Assembly: GCF_002797355.1 (NCBI RefSeq)
Contig: NZ_KZ454940.1
Coordinates: forward strand, 62,001 to 126,000
Reading direction: 5' to 3'
From: Bacillus xiapuensis
Lineage (GTDB): Bacteria; Bacillota; Bacilli; Bacillales; Domibacillaceae
Length of the DNA stretch: 64,000 nucleotides
The notes beneath the pieces are model-generated. The model ran no database searches. It was not told where the DNA came from and was given only the letters and a program-made list of their open reading frames with translations. The translations under genes and the position numbers were made by a program. The stretch's first letter is position 1; each line of letters starts with the position of its first letter. Shown one piece after another: positions 7,970 to 16,516 of this stretch.

Positions 7970-9332
7970 CATCTCCTTCAGTCCCCTCAATATATTTTCG
8001 AACTTTCCTCGCTGCTGAGGATTGACTGATGCCAAGAGCTTTGGCGACTTTGTAGGTGGATGAAAATTGTCCATAAGCCTGAACGATCATTTTCCGCTCA
8101 ACTTCTTCTACCATTTTCGGAAGGGTCTTCCCTGCTGTTTCGGAAAGCTCCTGCGGAAACATCTCCAGCGGCAAATCATGAATGGTAACGATTTCATCAC
8201 TGGTCACAACTAATCTTTCCACCATGTTTTCCAGCTCCCGGATATTTCCTGCCCACTCGTGGTGTAAAAAAGCGTGGAGAACCTGTGGAGAAAAACGGAT
8301 TTGGCTGTTGTATTGCTGATTGAAATAATCGAGAAAATGATAGGTTAACGGAATGATATCTTCCTTCCGCTCCCGCAGAGGCGGAATATGAATGGGAATG
8401 ACATTCAGCCGGTAATATAAATCCCGGCGAAAGCTCCCCTGCTCCGCCATTTTTTTCAGATCTTTATTCGTCGCGGCAATGATTCTTACATCCAGTGAGA
8501 TCGGCCTTGCCGCTCCTACAGGCCGGATTGTCTTTTCCTGAAGGACGTGCAGCAGCTTTCCCTGCACGGCTAGCGGCAATTCCCCGACCTCGTCTAAGAA
8601 TAGCGTGCCGTTATGGGATAATTCGATCAGGCCCTTTTTTCCTTCACGAAACGCTCCGGTAAACGTGCCGCCTTCATAGCCAAATAGCTCAGATTCAACT
8701 AATTGTTCAGGAAGCGCCGCACAATTGATTTCGTTCAGCACTCCATTCCTCCTGTTGCTCAGCTGATGAATTGAGCGGACAATTCTGCTTTTTCCAACCC
8801 CTGTTTCTCCCAGCAGCAGAACAGTCGAATTGACTTTCGAAATTTTTCTGACGAGCGTCATGACTTTCCCCATTTGTTTGCTTTTGGAAATGAGACCGTC
8901 TAATTCATGCGGTTCATTCACTTCTTTTTTATACGTGGCCAGCTGACCCTCCAGCTCTTCCAGCTTATTTCTCAGCTGCATAATTTCCGTTAAATCACGC
9001 GAATAGCTGATGACGCTCTTTAAAGACCCGTCTGGATTAAATACCGGTTTCGTACGCACATGGAAATAGCGGCCGTTATTCGTCACCTGAAACAATTCCA
9101 TCGGCTGCTTGCTTTCAATGACCTTTAAGGTAGCAGAAGGATAGAAAAGACCCATCTTTTCCAAGTCCTGTACGTGCTTGCCCACCAGATCCCCTGCTTC
9201 AGGATAATTGTTTTGGCAGGTTGAATTCACTCGAATGATGACTCCTTCCGCATCCGTCATCAGAATTTCATCGAAAGACGATTCAAAAATATCAAATAAT
9301 TCGTCACGCACTAAATCCTGATTCCTCATCAT
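7932..9332 (-). CDS. gabR: Sigma-54-dependent activator of the gab operon (PAS, AAA+, Fis-type HTH)
   Basis: Enhancer-binding protein of 466 residues. Order: PAS sensor (about 10-115), short coiled linker (MQLRNKLEELEGQLATYKKE), AAA+ domain (about 150-375) with Walker A GETGVGKS, Walker B LFLDEVGEL and the sigma-54 contact loop, and a C-terminal helix-turn-helix (VAKALGISQSSAARKVRKY). The sigma-54 loop reads GTFTGA rather than the usual GAFTGA. It lies between gabT and the permease and presumably acts at the palindromic site upstream of gabT. Bacillus thuringiensis has a comparable PAS-containing sigma-54 activator in its gab cluster. Not to be confused with the MocR-type GabR of B. subtilis. 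Confidence 0.88.
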   Translation of the reverse strand: MMRNQDLVRDELFDIFESSFDEILMTDAEGVIIRVNSTCQNNYPEAGDLVGKHVQDLEKMGLFYPSATLKVIESKQPMELFQVTNNGRYFHVRTKPVFNPDGSLKSVISYSRDLTEIMQLRNKLEELEGQLATYKKEVNEPHELDGLISKSKQMGKVMTLVRKISKVNSTVLLLGETGVGKSRIVRSIHQLSNRRNGVLNEINCAALPEQLVESELFGYEGGTFTGAFREGKKGLIELSHNGTLFLDEVGELPLAVQGKLLHVLQEKTIRPVGAARPISLDVRIIAATNKDLKKMAEQGSFRRDLYYRLNVIPIHIPPLRERKEDIIPLTYHFLDYFNQQYNSQIRFSPQVLHAFLHHEWAGNIRELENMVERLVVTSDEIVTIHDLPLEMFPQELSETAGKTLPKMVEEVERKMIVQAYGQFSSTYKVAKALGISQSSAARKVRKYIEGTEGDGDKKPRGEKSFI

Positions 9333-9403
9333 AATCAGCTACCTCCCGATCGTCTTTCCCTTCATTATAACAAAAAAGGTTTTTCAGGAGATTAGCTGCT
9401 TCC

Positions 9404-10762
9404 TTAAGCCTGTACAGATAATTGGGATACAGCTGCTTCGAAAGCGTCGTCTAAAATAGCCAATCCTTCTGCTACTTGTTCATCGGTGATCACAAGCGGC
9501 ATTAAGAAGCGCAGAACATTGCCATAAGCGCCCGCACTAATAACTAGCAGCCCGCGGTTATTCGCTTCGACAATAATGGCATTCGTTAGTTCTTTATACG
9601 GTTGCTTCGTTTGGCGATCCTTGACAATTTCTATTGCCACCATTGAGCCGAGGCCCCGGATATCGCCAATTTCCTGATGCTTCTCGGCTAATTGGCGAAA
9701 ATGTTCCGCCACCCATTTTCCCAGCTCTTCTCCGCGCTCGTTCAAGCGCTCTTCTTTCATAATATCGATCACCGCTAAAGCTGCCGCACATCCAAGCGGG
9801 CTTCCAGAATATGTTCCACCCAGTTCTCCAGCATTGGCGACCTCCATTATTTCTTTGCGCCCTACGACCGCGCTAATCGGCACACCGGCAGCCATTGATT
9901 TAGACACGGTCATTAAATCTGGCTCAATGCCAAAATGTTCAATTGCAAATTGTTTGCCTGTCCGACCAAATCCCGTTTGAATTTCATCCGCAATAAATAC
10001 AATGCCATGCTGCCGGCAAATGTCATACACCGCTTGAATAAAGCGCTTAGGAGCTGGAATGAAACCGCCTTCTCCTTGCACCGGCTCGATAATGGCCGCC
10101 GCAATCCCTTCAGGCGCCACATCATTGACGAAGAAGTCTTTGAATTGATCTATGATCATATCGATATACTGTTCTTCCGTTACGCCATCAGGACGGCGGT
10201 ATGTGTACGGAAACGGCGCTTTATATACTTCTGGTGCAAACGGTCCAAACTCGAATTTATAAGGCTTCACTTTACTGGTCATCGTCATCGTGAGTAAAGT
10301 GCGTCCATGATAAGCGCGGGAGAAGGAAATAACTCCGCTGCGCTTTGTATATTTGCGCGCAATTTTCACCGCGTTTTCAACGGCTTCTGCCCCGCTGTTT
10401 AATAGGATAGCTTGTTTAGCATGTTTTCCCGGCACAAGTTCGGCTAACTTCTCACAAAGCTCAATATACGGTTCATACATCATGACATTGAACCCCGGAT
10501 GAATATATTGGTCAATTTGTTTATGCAGCGCTTCAACTACTTTCGGATGGCAGTGGCCGACATTCATCGTACCGATTGCTCCAACGAAGTCGATAAAGGT
10601 ATTGCCGTCTACATCGGTGATTAAAGCGCCCTCTGCTTTTTCCGCAAATGTCGGAACGCCATTGGACACACCTTTGACGACAGCCGCTTGTCTTCTTTCT
10701 AATAATTTCTTCGCTTTTTCTCCCGGCAGGCTTCCTGTAACTTTCGCAAATTTTCTAGTCAT
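9404..10762 (-). CDS. gabT: 4-aminobutyrate aminotransferase
   Basis: PLP-dependent class III aminotransferase of 452 residues converting GABA and 2-oxoglutarate to succinic semialdehyde and glutamate. Seen: the glycine-rich NSGAEAVENAVKIAR, the PLP-contacting FIADEIQTGFGRTG and the Schiff-base lysine in VSKSMAAGVPISAVVG. The frame is open to 10795, but that ATG would fall next to the -12 promoter element. ATG 10762 lies seven bases after AAGGGGA and gives MTRKFAKVTGS. First gene of the sigma-54 gab operon. Confidence 0.92.
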   Translation of the reverse strand: MTRKFAKVTGSLPGEKAKKLLERRQAAVVKGVSNGVPTFAEKAEGALITDVDGNTFIDFVGAIGTMNVGHCHPKVVEALHKQIDQYIHPGFNVMMYEPYIELCEKLAELVPGKHAKQAILLNSGAEAVENAVKIARKYTKRSGVISFSRAYHGRTLLTMTMTSKVKPYKFEFGPFAPEVYKAPFPYTYRRPDGVTEEQYIDMIIDQFKDFFVNDVAPEGIAAAIIEPVQGEGGFIPAPKRFIQAVYDICRQHGIVFIADEIQTGFGRTGKQFAIEHFGIEPDLMTVSKSMAAGVPISAVVGRKEIMEVANAGELGGTYSGSPLGCAAALAVIDIMKEERLNERGEELGKWVAEHFRQLAEKHQEIGDIRGLGSMVAIEIVKDRQTKQPYKELTNAIIVEANNRGLLVISAGAYGNVLRFLMPLVITDEQVAEGLAILDDAFEAAVSQLSVQA

Positions 10763-10802
10763 GTTCATTCCCCTTCTTCCCCAAAGTATTTGCATAACAA
10801 AT

Positions 10803-10821
10803 AATGCAAATACTGTGCCAA
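10803..10821 (-). promoter_or_regulatory. Sigma-54 (-24/-12) promoter of gabT
   Basis: Minus strand reads TTGGCACAGTATTTGCATT, matching the sigma-54 consensus TGGCAC-N5-TTGCW exactly. It lies about 40 bases before the gabT start chosen here. Promoter use requires the AAA+ activator encoded two genes downstream. Confidence 0.92.
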
Positions 10822-10867
10822 TTCAGAAAACGTGATAAAAATCACACTAAACATCATCGATCTAAAG

Positions 10868-10917
10868 CTTTCTTAAGTCAAAATTGACTTGATTAAGTCA
10901 ATTTTGACTTAAGAAAG
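10868..10917. promoter_or_regulatory. Tandem palindromic enhancer (UAS) for the gab activator
   Basis: A perfect inverted repeat with two 23-base arms around GATT. It resolves into two 16-base palindromes, AAGTCA-N4-TGACTT at 10875-10890 and 10895-10910, with centres exactly 20 bases apart, about two helical turns. The centre is about 72 bases upstream of the -24 element. No T-run follows on either strand, which argues against a terminator. Confidence 0.75.
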
Positions 10918-10940
10918 TTAAAAAGAAGAGCAGGCAGCGC

Positions 10941-11279
10941 CTACTCTTCTGGAATGAGTTCAGCTCGATAGCCGTACTTCTCCATTTCCCTATATATCAC
11001 TTTTAACTTTGGGTTTCCTTCCCCAACGATCCTGCCTTCAAGAAGCACAACCGGATAAAACAGCTCTTCTTCAATGACGCGCTTGGCAAAGCTTTTTTTC
11101 TCTTCATCTTCAGGCGGCGCAAAAATATCCACATAGCTAATCAGAAACGGCTGCTTCGGAAACTTTCTGGAGATAGCTGCTTCCAGCCACTCATATGTCT
11201 CTTTTGAAGAAGGCAAATTCACACAGCTGGGACAAAGCTGCTCCGTACCGTAGACAATAATCTCAACTTGTTTGTTCAT
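10941..11279 (-). CDS. yuzD: YuzD family protein (DUF1462, thioredoxin-like)
   Basis: Small cytosolic protein of 112 residues resembling B. subtilis YuzD. A CPSC motif follows the first strand (VEIIVYGTEQLCPSCVNLP), as in thioredoxin folds. Start ATG 11279 is preceded by GTGGGGGAGAGA; the frame is open to 11396 but no better start or ribosome site is seen. It is divergent from yutI, as in B. subtilis. Function unknown; a redox role near the Fe-S carrier is only inference. Confidence 0.85.
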   Translation of the reverse strand: MNKQVEIIVYGTEQLCPSCVNLPSSKETYEWLEAAISRKFPKQPFLISYVDIFAPPEDEEKKSFAKRVIEEELFYPVVLLEGRIVGEGNPKLKVIYREMEKYGYRAELIPEE

Positions 11280-11506
11280 TCTCTCCCCCACTTTGCAACT
11301 CTTTCTCCTTATTGTATCGAAAATTAAACGGATCCGATATAGAAAGATGGCCATGTTGAGAATGTATATCCCGCATGTAAGTTGCCGTTCGTTCAAGCCT
11401 GCACGAAGCAGGTGATATAGACGCTGCCATATTAGCCATTATGCTTCTATTCAGCTGCGGGGGTGAACGAAAATCCCGACTGTTTGATCGTTCACTTGAT
11501 TAATCA

Positions 11507-11535
11507 TGGATTTTTTTATTTATAGTCATTATAAT
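11507..11535 (+). promoter_or_regulatory. Probable sigma-A promoter of yutI
   Basis: A perfect TATAAT at 11530-11535, with a weak -35 (TGGATT at 11507-11512, 17-base spacer). Upstream in the 11280-11500 gap, GTGAACGA (11463-11470) and TCGTTCAC (11488-11495) form an 8-base inverted repeat; nothing else is evident there. Confidence 0.5.
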
Positions 11536-11560
11536 AGGAACAAGAAAGGAGTCGATATAA

Positions 11561-11797
11561 ATGGCAGATCAGCAAATAGTTGAACAAGTAAAAGAAGTCT
11601 TAGATAAATTGCGCCCGTTTTTACTTCGCGACGGCGGAGATTGTGAACTTGTAGATGTGGAGGATGGCATCGTTAAGCTGCGCTTGCTCGGCGCTTGCGG
11701 CAGCTGCCCAAGCTCCACCATCACATTAAAAGCCGGCATTGAACGCGCTCTGCTTGAAGAAGTTCCTGGCGTTGTTGAAGTAGAACAGGTATTCTAA
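11561..11797 (+). CDS. yutI: NifU C-terminal domain Fe-S carrier protein YutI
   Basis: NifU-like scaffold or carrier of 78 residues for iron-sulfur clusters. The CxxC cluster ligands are in ACGSCPSS, and the fold signature [21 protein letters not shown] is complete (two pieces: [14 protein letters not shown] and DCELVDV). Ribosome site AAGAAAGGAG lies ten bases before the ATG. Length matches the single-domain Nfu family. It is expected to work with the suf system at 32.7-37.9 kb. Confidence 0.92.
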   Translation: MADQQIVEQVKEVLDKLRPFLLRDGGDCELVDVEDGIVKLRLLGACGSCPSSTITLKAGIERALLEEVPGVVEVEQVF

Positions 11798-11823
11798 AGA
11801 ATTATGCTCGTCTCGTTGAAGCG

Positions 11824-11868
11824 CACCCCGGAAGTTAGAGTCAAAACCTGGCTTTCGGGGTGTTTTAT
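11824..11868 (+). terminator. Terminator of yutI
   Basis: CACCCCGGAAG pairs with CTTTCGGGGTG (11852-11862), followed by TTTTATTA. Confidence 0.8.
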
Positions 11869-12001
11869 TATGGAGATTAGAGCTGCGCTTAAAAGCTGGC
11901 GGCTGAATAGAAGAATCTGAATGCCCTCCCCGGGTACAAATGGCTCAACGATTCAAACTGCTCAGAAAAAAGGCCCGAGCATAAGACCGCTCCGGCACAG
12001 C

Positions 12002-12988
12002 TTACGATCGAAAGCTCAAAAGATCTTTATTGACTAGCGTTTTCGGAGGACGTCCGTCAAAGATGGCATCAAGGTTATCGCAGCACACTTCCATCATCGC
12101 CAGGCGTGTTTCTTTCGTAGCGCTGCCAATATGCGGAAGCGCCACGATGTTGTCCAAGGCTAGGAGCGGATGATTGGCAGCGATCGGTTCCTGTTCGAAT
12201 ACATCCAATCCGGCGGCTGCGATCTCTCCCGCCTGCAGCGCCTCTAGCAGGGCCCGTTCATTAATGATCGGTCCGCGGCTGGCGTTGATGAAGATGGCGT
12301 CTTTTTTCATTTTTTGAAAATGCTCGCGCTGGAATAGGCCTTTTGTTTGCTCAGTTAGCGGAGCCAAGCAGATAACGAAGTCCGCTTGTTCCAGCAATTC
12401 ATCAAAGGTGCAGTAGCGGGCGCCCAGCATTTCTTCAGCCACTTCATGACGGCTGCGATTATGATAAATGATATCCATATCAAAGCCAGCAGCTCGTTTG
12501 GCTACGGCGGTTCCAATCTTGCCCATGCCGACAATACCGATCGTTTTATGATGCACATCCACCCCGACTAACTGCATCGGAGACCAGCTTTTCCACTGAT
12601 TCTGTTTAACAAAATCCGCCGCCTCAATCATCCGGCGAGCGGTGGCCAAAAGCAGAGCAAACGTTAGATCGGCCGTCGTGTCAGTCAAGACATCCGGCGT
12701 ATTGCAAACCGCAATTTGATGCCGGCTCGCTGCAGCCAAATCAATATTGTCATAGCCAACCGCCATGTTTGCCGCCACCCTTAACTGAGTAGCATGGGAA
12801 AACAGCTCCTCGTCAAGCTTGTCTGAAATAACGGATATCAGGGCATCGGCCGTTTTCACCTTTTCCAGCAGCAGCTTTCTCGGCACTGGAATCTCCTCTT
12901 CGGGCCATATTTCAACTTCATACCTTTTCCTTAATCGTGAAATGATTATATCCGGCAATTTTCTAGTGACATACACATACGGTTTCAC
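12002..12988 (-). CDS. D-isomer-specific 2-hydroxyacid dehydrogenase (glyoxylate/2-ketogluconate reductase group)
   Basis: Cytosolic NAD(P)H-dependent reductase of 328 residues. Nucleotide-binding motif GMGKIG with surroundings GIVGMGKIGTAVAKRAAGF; basic residues after the second strand (YHNRSRHE) suggest NADPH use. Catalytic arginine in INASRGPIINE, glutamate in DVFEQEPI and histidine in LPHIGSAT are all present. Start chosen at GTG 12988, preceded by GAAGGTGGAAT; the longer frame to 13054 runs into yutH. The substrate (glyoxylate, hydroxypyruvate or 2-ketogluconate) cannot be fixed from sequence. Confidence 0.87.
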   Translation of the reverse strand: MKPYVYVTRKLPDIIISRLRKRYEVEIWPEEEIPVPRKLLLEKVKTADALISVISDKLDEELFSHATQLRVAANMAVGYDNIDLAAASRHQIAVCNTPDVLTDTTADLTFALLLATARRMIEAADFVKQNQWKSWSPMQLVGVDVHHKTIGIVGMGKIGTAVAKRAAGFDMDIIYHNRSRHEVAEEMLGARYCTFDELLEQADFVICLAPLTEQTKGLFQREHFQKMKKDAIFINASRGPIINERALLEALQAGEIAAAGLDVFEQEPIAANHPLLALDNIVALPHIGSATKETRLAMMEVCCDNLDAIFDGRPPKTLVNKDLLSFRS

Positions 12989-13041
12989 TATTCCACCTTC
13001 TTTCCGCATCCCTTTGCACTTCCATATTACCACAGCTTTCC

Positions 13042-14046
13042 TTACTTTAACCAAGCGATCTCAGGAATTTGCATGGCGCTCACCCGCACGCCCGCCCTTT
13101 CGTAAAAGGACGCTAAAAACTGTTCATATTCCCGCGAGTGCTTGATATACTTTTTCAACTCTTCCTCTTTTTCTTTTTTGACATGGAGAGAAGAAGTCGA
13201 AGCGTGAATCGCCGCACAGTCAAAATAATGCTGAGGAAACAGCAGACGGGCATAGATCATGCGCCAGGAAAACGCGGAGAATGGCTCCGCTTGCTGATAT
13301 TCGTGTAGAAAGCTTTCAAAACGGGAACGATAAAGAAGAGTGCCTTCCCAATAAGAAGAACGCAGCCATTCGGACACATCCCGTACGCGATGATCATACG
13401 CCCAGTCGAACGGATTCCGCATTATCGGAGCCTTCTCCCAAACCTGAGGACGAAAGGATTTATGGCAAATTGTACCATAATCACTGGACTCTGGGCGTGC
13501 ATCCATTTCCGTATCAGCCACATATTGAATAGCATTTTCTGCCATGCCCATATAATAAGGGTAGCTTTCAATTACTAAAGAAGCAAACGGTTCATCAGGC
13601 TGTTTTTCCATCATCTTGCTCACCGATTTTTCTAATGTCTCAAGCTGCTTCTCCCATATGTTCTTCCACTGGGCGAATTCACTCGCTTTCTTTATTTCAA
13701 GAGGAAGTGTTTTTCCCCTGCTGTGAAATTTGAACAGGCTGGAAGCGGAGAAAGAGTAGCGGGATGTCCGCGGCTTACTGACGAGAACGGCGTAATCCTT
13801 CTCTTCTTCCGTCACTAGGAAGTGGCCGCCCGCTGCCGGCACGAAAGCGGCTACTTTGCGGTCTCCCTGCCGAATGATATGCTGTGACATCTGGTGCAGC
13901 TCGTATAAATATTGCGGTTCTTTGTTCGTTACATCGACAATAGTATAAAGTAATCCCTCACTTTCATAATGCATGCCTTGCGAGGAACGGACTCCTCTGT
14001 CCGTCTGAATATGAAACCGCCGCTCTAGCAATTCCTTTCCATCCAT
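13042..14046 (-). CDS. yutH: Spore coat-associated protein YutH
   Basis: Protein of 334 residues resembling B. subtilis YutH, a CotS-related coat protein with a degenerate kinase-like fold. Recognisable parts are the N-terminal MDGKELLERRFHIQ, the pair of aromatic-rich segments around MGMAENAIQYVADTE and the HAS-like patch DWAYDHRVRDVSEW. No signal peptide. It sits between the hydroxyacid dehydrogenase and yutG, matching B. subtilis synteny. Kinase activity is not supported: no clear catalytic HxD or DFG is visible. Confidence 0.82.
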   Translation of the reverse strand: MDGKELLERRFHIQTDRGVRSSQGMHYESEGLLYTIVDVTNKEPQYLYELHQMSQHIIRQGDRKVAAFVPAAGGHFLVTEEEKDYAVLVSKPRTSRYSFSASSLFKFHSRGKTLPLEIKKASEFAQWKNIWEKQLETLEKSVSKMMEKQPDEPFASLVIESYPYYMGMAENAIQYVADTEMDARPESSDYGTICHKSFRPQVWEKAPIMRNPFDWAYDHRVRDVSEWLRSSYWEGTLLYRSRFESFLHEYQQAEPFSAFSWRMIYARLLFPQHYFDCAAIHASTSSLHVKKEKEEELKKYIKHSREYEQFLASFYERAGVRVSAMQIPEIAWLK

Positions 14047-14195
14047 CCTGCACCCCTCCTTTTAGTTTAGATGGCGGGTTGACGCGGAAATCGGTGCCTA
14101 GCATTTTGTGAAATGAAGGATATTCACTTCTTAATCTGGAATTATAAGACTGCGGGAATATCTGTTACTAACATATTAGAGAAAAAGGTGATTAT

Positions 14196-14702
14196 ATGAC
14201 TGTCAATAAAAAACAAGTAATGAGCATGTCAGAAAAAACAGCGCGGCGCTGGCTGAAAGAGAGGGGCGTAACGATGGAGGACATCGCCGAGCTGGTGCTG
14301 TTTTTGCAAAAGAAATATTATCCCGATTTAACGCTCGATGAATGCAAGGAGAATATTGAACATGTGCTGAGAAAACGCGAGGTGCAAAATGCCATTATAA
14401 CCGGCATTCAGCTAGATATGCTAGCGGAAAAAGGATTGCTAGATGACCCGCTGCAATCTATCATCGCCACAGATGAAAGCCTATATGGCATTGATGAGAC
14501 GCTGGCTTTGGCCATCATCAACGTTTACGGCTCCATCGGCTTCACGAACTACGGATATATCGATAAAGAGAAGCCTGGCATTTTGCAATATTTAAATGAT
14601 AAATCTCATGGGAAAGTTCATACCTTCCTTGATGATATCGTCGGTGCCATTGCCGCAGCAGCTTCAAGCCGGCTAGCTCACCGAGCCGCTAATACGGAGT
14701 AA
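14196..14702 (+). CDS. yutG: Phosphatidylglycerophosphatase A-related protein YutG
   Basis: PgpA/YutG family protein of 168 residues. Family motifs seen include the N-terminal helix pair, LYGIDETLALAIINVYGSIG and the acidic HTFLDDIVGAIAAAASSRLAHR, with the Asp-Asp pair typical of PgpA. The PgpA family dephosphorylates phosphatidylglycerophosphate; the activity of soluble YutG in Bacillus is not established. Convergent with yutF across a shared terminator. Confidence 0.85.
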   Translation: MTVNKKQVMSMSEKTARRWLKERGVTMEDIAELVLFLQKKYYPDLTLDECKENIEHVLRKREVQNAIITGIQLDMLAEKGLLDDPLQSIIATDESLYGIDETLALAIINVYGSIGFTNYGYIDKEKPGILQYLNDKSHGKVHTFLDDIVGAIAAAASSRLAHRAANTE

Positions 14703-14707
14703 AGGCA

Positions 14708-14748
14708 AAAAGGCTGTTCCCGGTTAATGGTTCGGGAACAGCCTTTTC
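14708..14748. terminator. Bidirectional terminator between yutG and yutF
   Basis: AAAAGGCTGTTCCCG pairs perfectly with CGGGAACAGCCTTTT around a 10-base loop. Confidence 0.85.
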
Positions 14749-14760
14749 GAGATTTTCCTT

Positions 14761-15528
14761 TTAGAGCAGCCATTCGTCAAGCGTGCGGACGGTGTAGGTC
14801 GGCTGCACCTTGACTTTTTGCAAGTGCTCAGCTTGAGTAACACCTGTATGTACAAGCAGCGTGTCCATTCCCGCTCGAATGCCTGCCAAAATGTCGGTAT
14901 CATAATTGTCGCCCACCATGAGCGTTTCTTCTTTTTTCGTACCAAGCACTTTAAGAGCCTGTTCCATAATAACGGATTCCGGCTTGCCGATGAAAATCGG
15001 TTCCGTACCCGTTGAAACAGACACGACAGCTGTGATGGAGCCGTTTCCTGGCAATAAGCCTCTTTCCGTCGGGATAGCAACATCGCCATTGGTGGATATA
15101 AATATCGCCCCGTTGCGCACAGCTAAACAAGCAGTCGCCAGCTTCTCATAATTGATGTTTCGGTCAATCCCCACGACGACAAAATCCGAATTCTCATGAT
15201 CGACAACTGCATGCCCTCTTTGGGTCAAAGCAGAGCGGATGCCCTCTTCGCCGATCACATACACAGAGGCCTTTTCTTTCCTCTCTGCAATGAAATTAGC
15301 GGTCGCCATCGACGTCGTAAACACCTGTTCTGGCGTTGCCGGGATATCGAATTTCATCAATTTCTCCGCTACTTGCTCGGGCGTGCGGGAAGAATTATTG
15401 GTCACAAATAAATAAGGGATTTTATGAGCAATTAACCGCGTGATAAAGTCCCCCGCTTGTTCAATTTTCTCCGTTCCCCGGTACATCGTTCCATCTAAAT
15501 CAATTAAATATCCTTTGTATTCCTTCAC
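14761..15528 (-). CDS. yutF: HAD-family phosphatase YutF (NagD-like)
   Basis: HAD superfamily hydrolase of 255 residues in the NagD/p-nitrophenylphosphatase group. Motif I DLDGTMYRG, motif II TNNSS, motif III lysine in IFIGKPESVIM and motif IV GDNYDTDILAG are all intact, with the C2-type cap between. Likely a broad-range nucleotide or sugar phosphatase. Start ATG 15528 follows a GAGGTGAG ribosome site. Confidence 0.9.
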   Translation of the reverse strand: MKEYKGYLIDLDGTMYRGTEKIEQAGDFITRLIAHKIPYLFVTNNSSRTPEQVAEKLMKFDIPATPEQVFTTSMATANFIAERKEKASVYVIGEEGIRSALTQRGHAVVDHENSDFVVVGIDRNINYEKLATACLAVRNGAIFISTNGDVAIPTERGLLPGNGSITAVVSVSTGTEPIFIGKPESVIMEQALKVLGTKKEETLMVGDNYDTDILAGIRAGMDTLLVHTGVTQAEHLQKVKVQPTYTVRTLDEWLL

Positions 15529-15593
15529 GAATGCTCACCTCCGTTATATGTAAAAAAACACCTCGTAATTGAGCAATAGCCTGCCAGCTGCCC

Positions 15594-15621
15594 CAAAAAA
15601 CACTTTCCTCTAAAGAAAGTG
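15594..15621 (-). terminator. Terminator of yutE
   Basis: On the minus strand CACTTTC pairs with GAAAGTG and is followed by TTTTTT, eight bases after the yutE stop. Confidence 0.75.
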
Positions 15622-15628
15622 CAGAAGA

Positions 15629-16066
15629 TTAAGGTATAAAGGCTGAAACCGGTCCCAATTCATCAGTCAAATACGCTCTTACCTTTTCCGGAAAACGCTG
15701 CAAAGAAGTGAAATGTTGGCGGAATAATCGTTCCACTTCTTTATGCTCAATATTCTTATATTGCTGAATAATCATTTTTCGCAGGCTCACGATCTCTTTA
15801 AGCGAAGCCGTCATCTCATGGGAAATAACGTTCTCATCATCCAGGATGGTGATAATATCCTCATAGCTGCCCGGATCTCTCATAATGAATCCGTCAATCA
15901 TCGCGTTGCCTACATCCAGCATAGATTCAATAACTGTATGGGCAATGCGTTCCAACGCCGCCTGCTCCAGCGCTGTTTCAAAGTTTGACTGTTGCGCAAA
16001 CAAAGACAGCTGTTCTTCCATAAATTTCAATGTCTCTTCGATCTTCTGACGATCCACGAAATACAC
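15629..16066 (-). CDS. yutE: DUF86/HepT-like protein YutE
   Basis: All-helical protein of 145 residues in the HepT/DUF86 family. HepT RNase toxins use an R-x4-6-H-x-Y motif; here the region reads RKMIIQQYKNIE, with Gln at the expected His. No MNT-type antitoxin gene is adjacent. A housekeeping, non-toxin role is therefore likelier. The frame extends to 16075, but GTG 16066 lies nine bases after GGAAGG and gives the N-terminus YFVDRQKIEETL expected for YutE. Confidence 0.82.
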   Translation of the reverse strand: MYFVDRQKIEETLKFMEEQLSLFAQQSNFETALEQAALERIAHTVIESMLDVGNAMIDGFIMRDPGSYEDIITILDDENVISHEMTASLKEIVSLRKMIIQQYKNIEHKEVERLFRQHFTSLQRFPEKVRAYLTDELGPVSAFIP

Positions 16067-16192
16067 AGCGAGCACCCTTCCATTGCTTTCTTTTTCTTCC
16101 TTTCCATTTTACCATGAATCCTTTGAGAAAACATACCTGCCGAACGCAGGCAAACATGATACAATCATGAAAAATGAACAGGAGGAAAAACC

Positions 16193-16459
16193 GTGACTGA
16201 AAGATTTTTTCTTTATGATGATACGGAACAAACGAAAACGAGATTTGTCAGCTTTATGGGGGAGCATCAGCGTTACGATCTCGCTCTCATACAGACGGAA
16301 AGGTATTACGGGAAACGGCTGGTGCTCGACATCCAAGGCGGACGTTTTGCCATTATCGGCCATGATGATTTAGAAGAACCGGGCTATGTGGAGGAGGCCT
16401 TCAAGATGCCCGCAGAGGAAGCGGAAGAATTGCGCGCCTTTCTTTATGAAGTCCTGTAG
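16193..16459 (+). CDS. DUF3055-like small protein
   Basis: Protein of 88 residues, acidic, with ERFFLYDDTEQTKTRFVSF at the N-terminus and GRFAIIGHDDLEEPGYVEEAF in the middle (two pieces of a conserved pattern I recall as DUF3055). GTG start with AGGAGGAA seven bases upstream. Found beside yutE/yutD in several Bacillaceae. Function unknown. Confidence 0.75.
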   Translation: MTERFFLYDDTEQTKTRFVSFMGEHQRYDLALIQTERYYGKRLVLDIQGGRFAIIGHDDLEEPGYVEEAFKMPAEEAEELRAFLYEVL

Positions 16460-16516
16460 GCATAAAACCGGCACAGCCGGATATCCTAAAAGAAACTTGC
16501 TTGGGAGGTGCCCGAT

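Noticed and set aside
10868-10917. The long dyad read as a terminator for yuzD
   Set aside because: No T-run follows on either strand, and its two internal palindromes and distance to the sigma-54 promoter fit an enhancer better.
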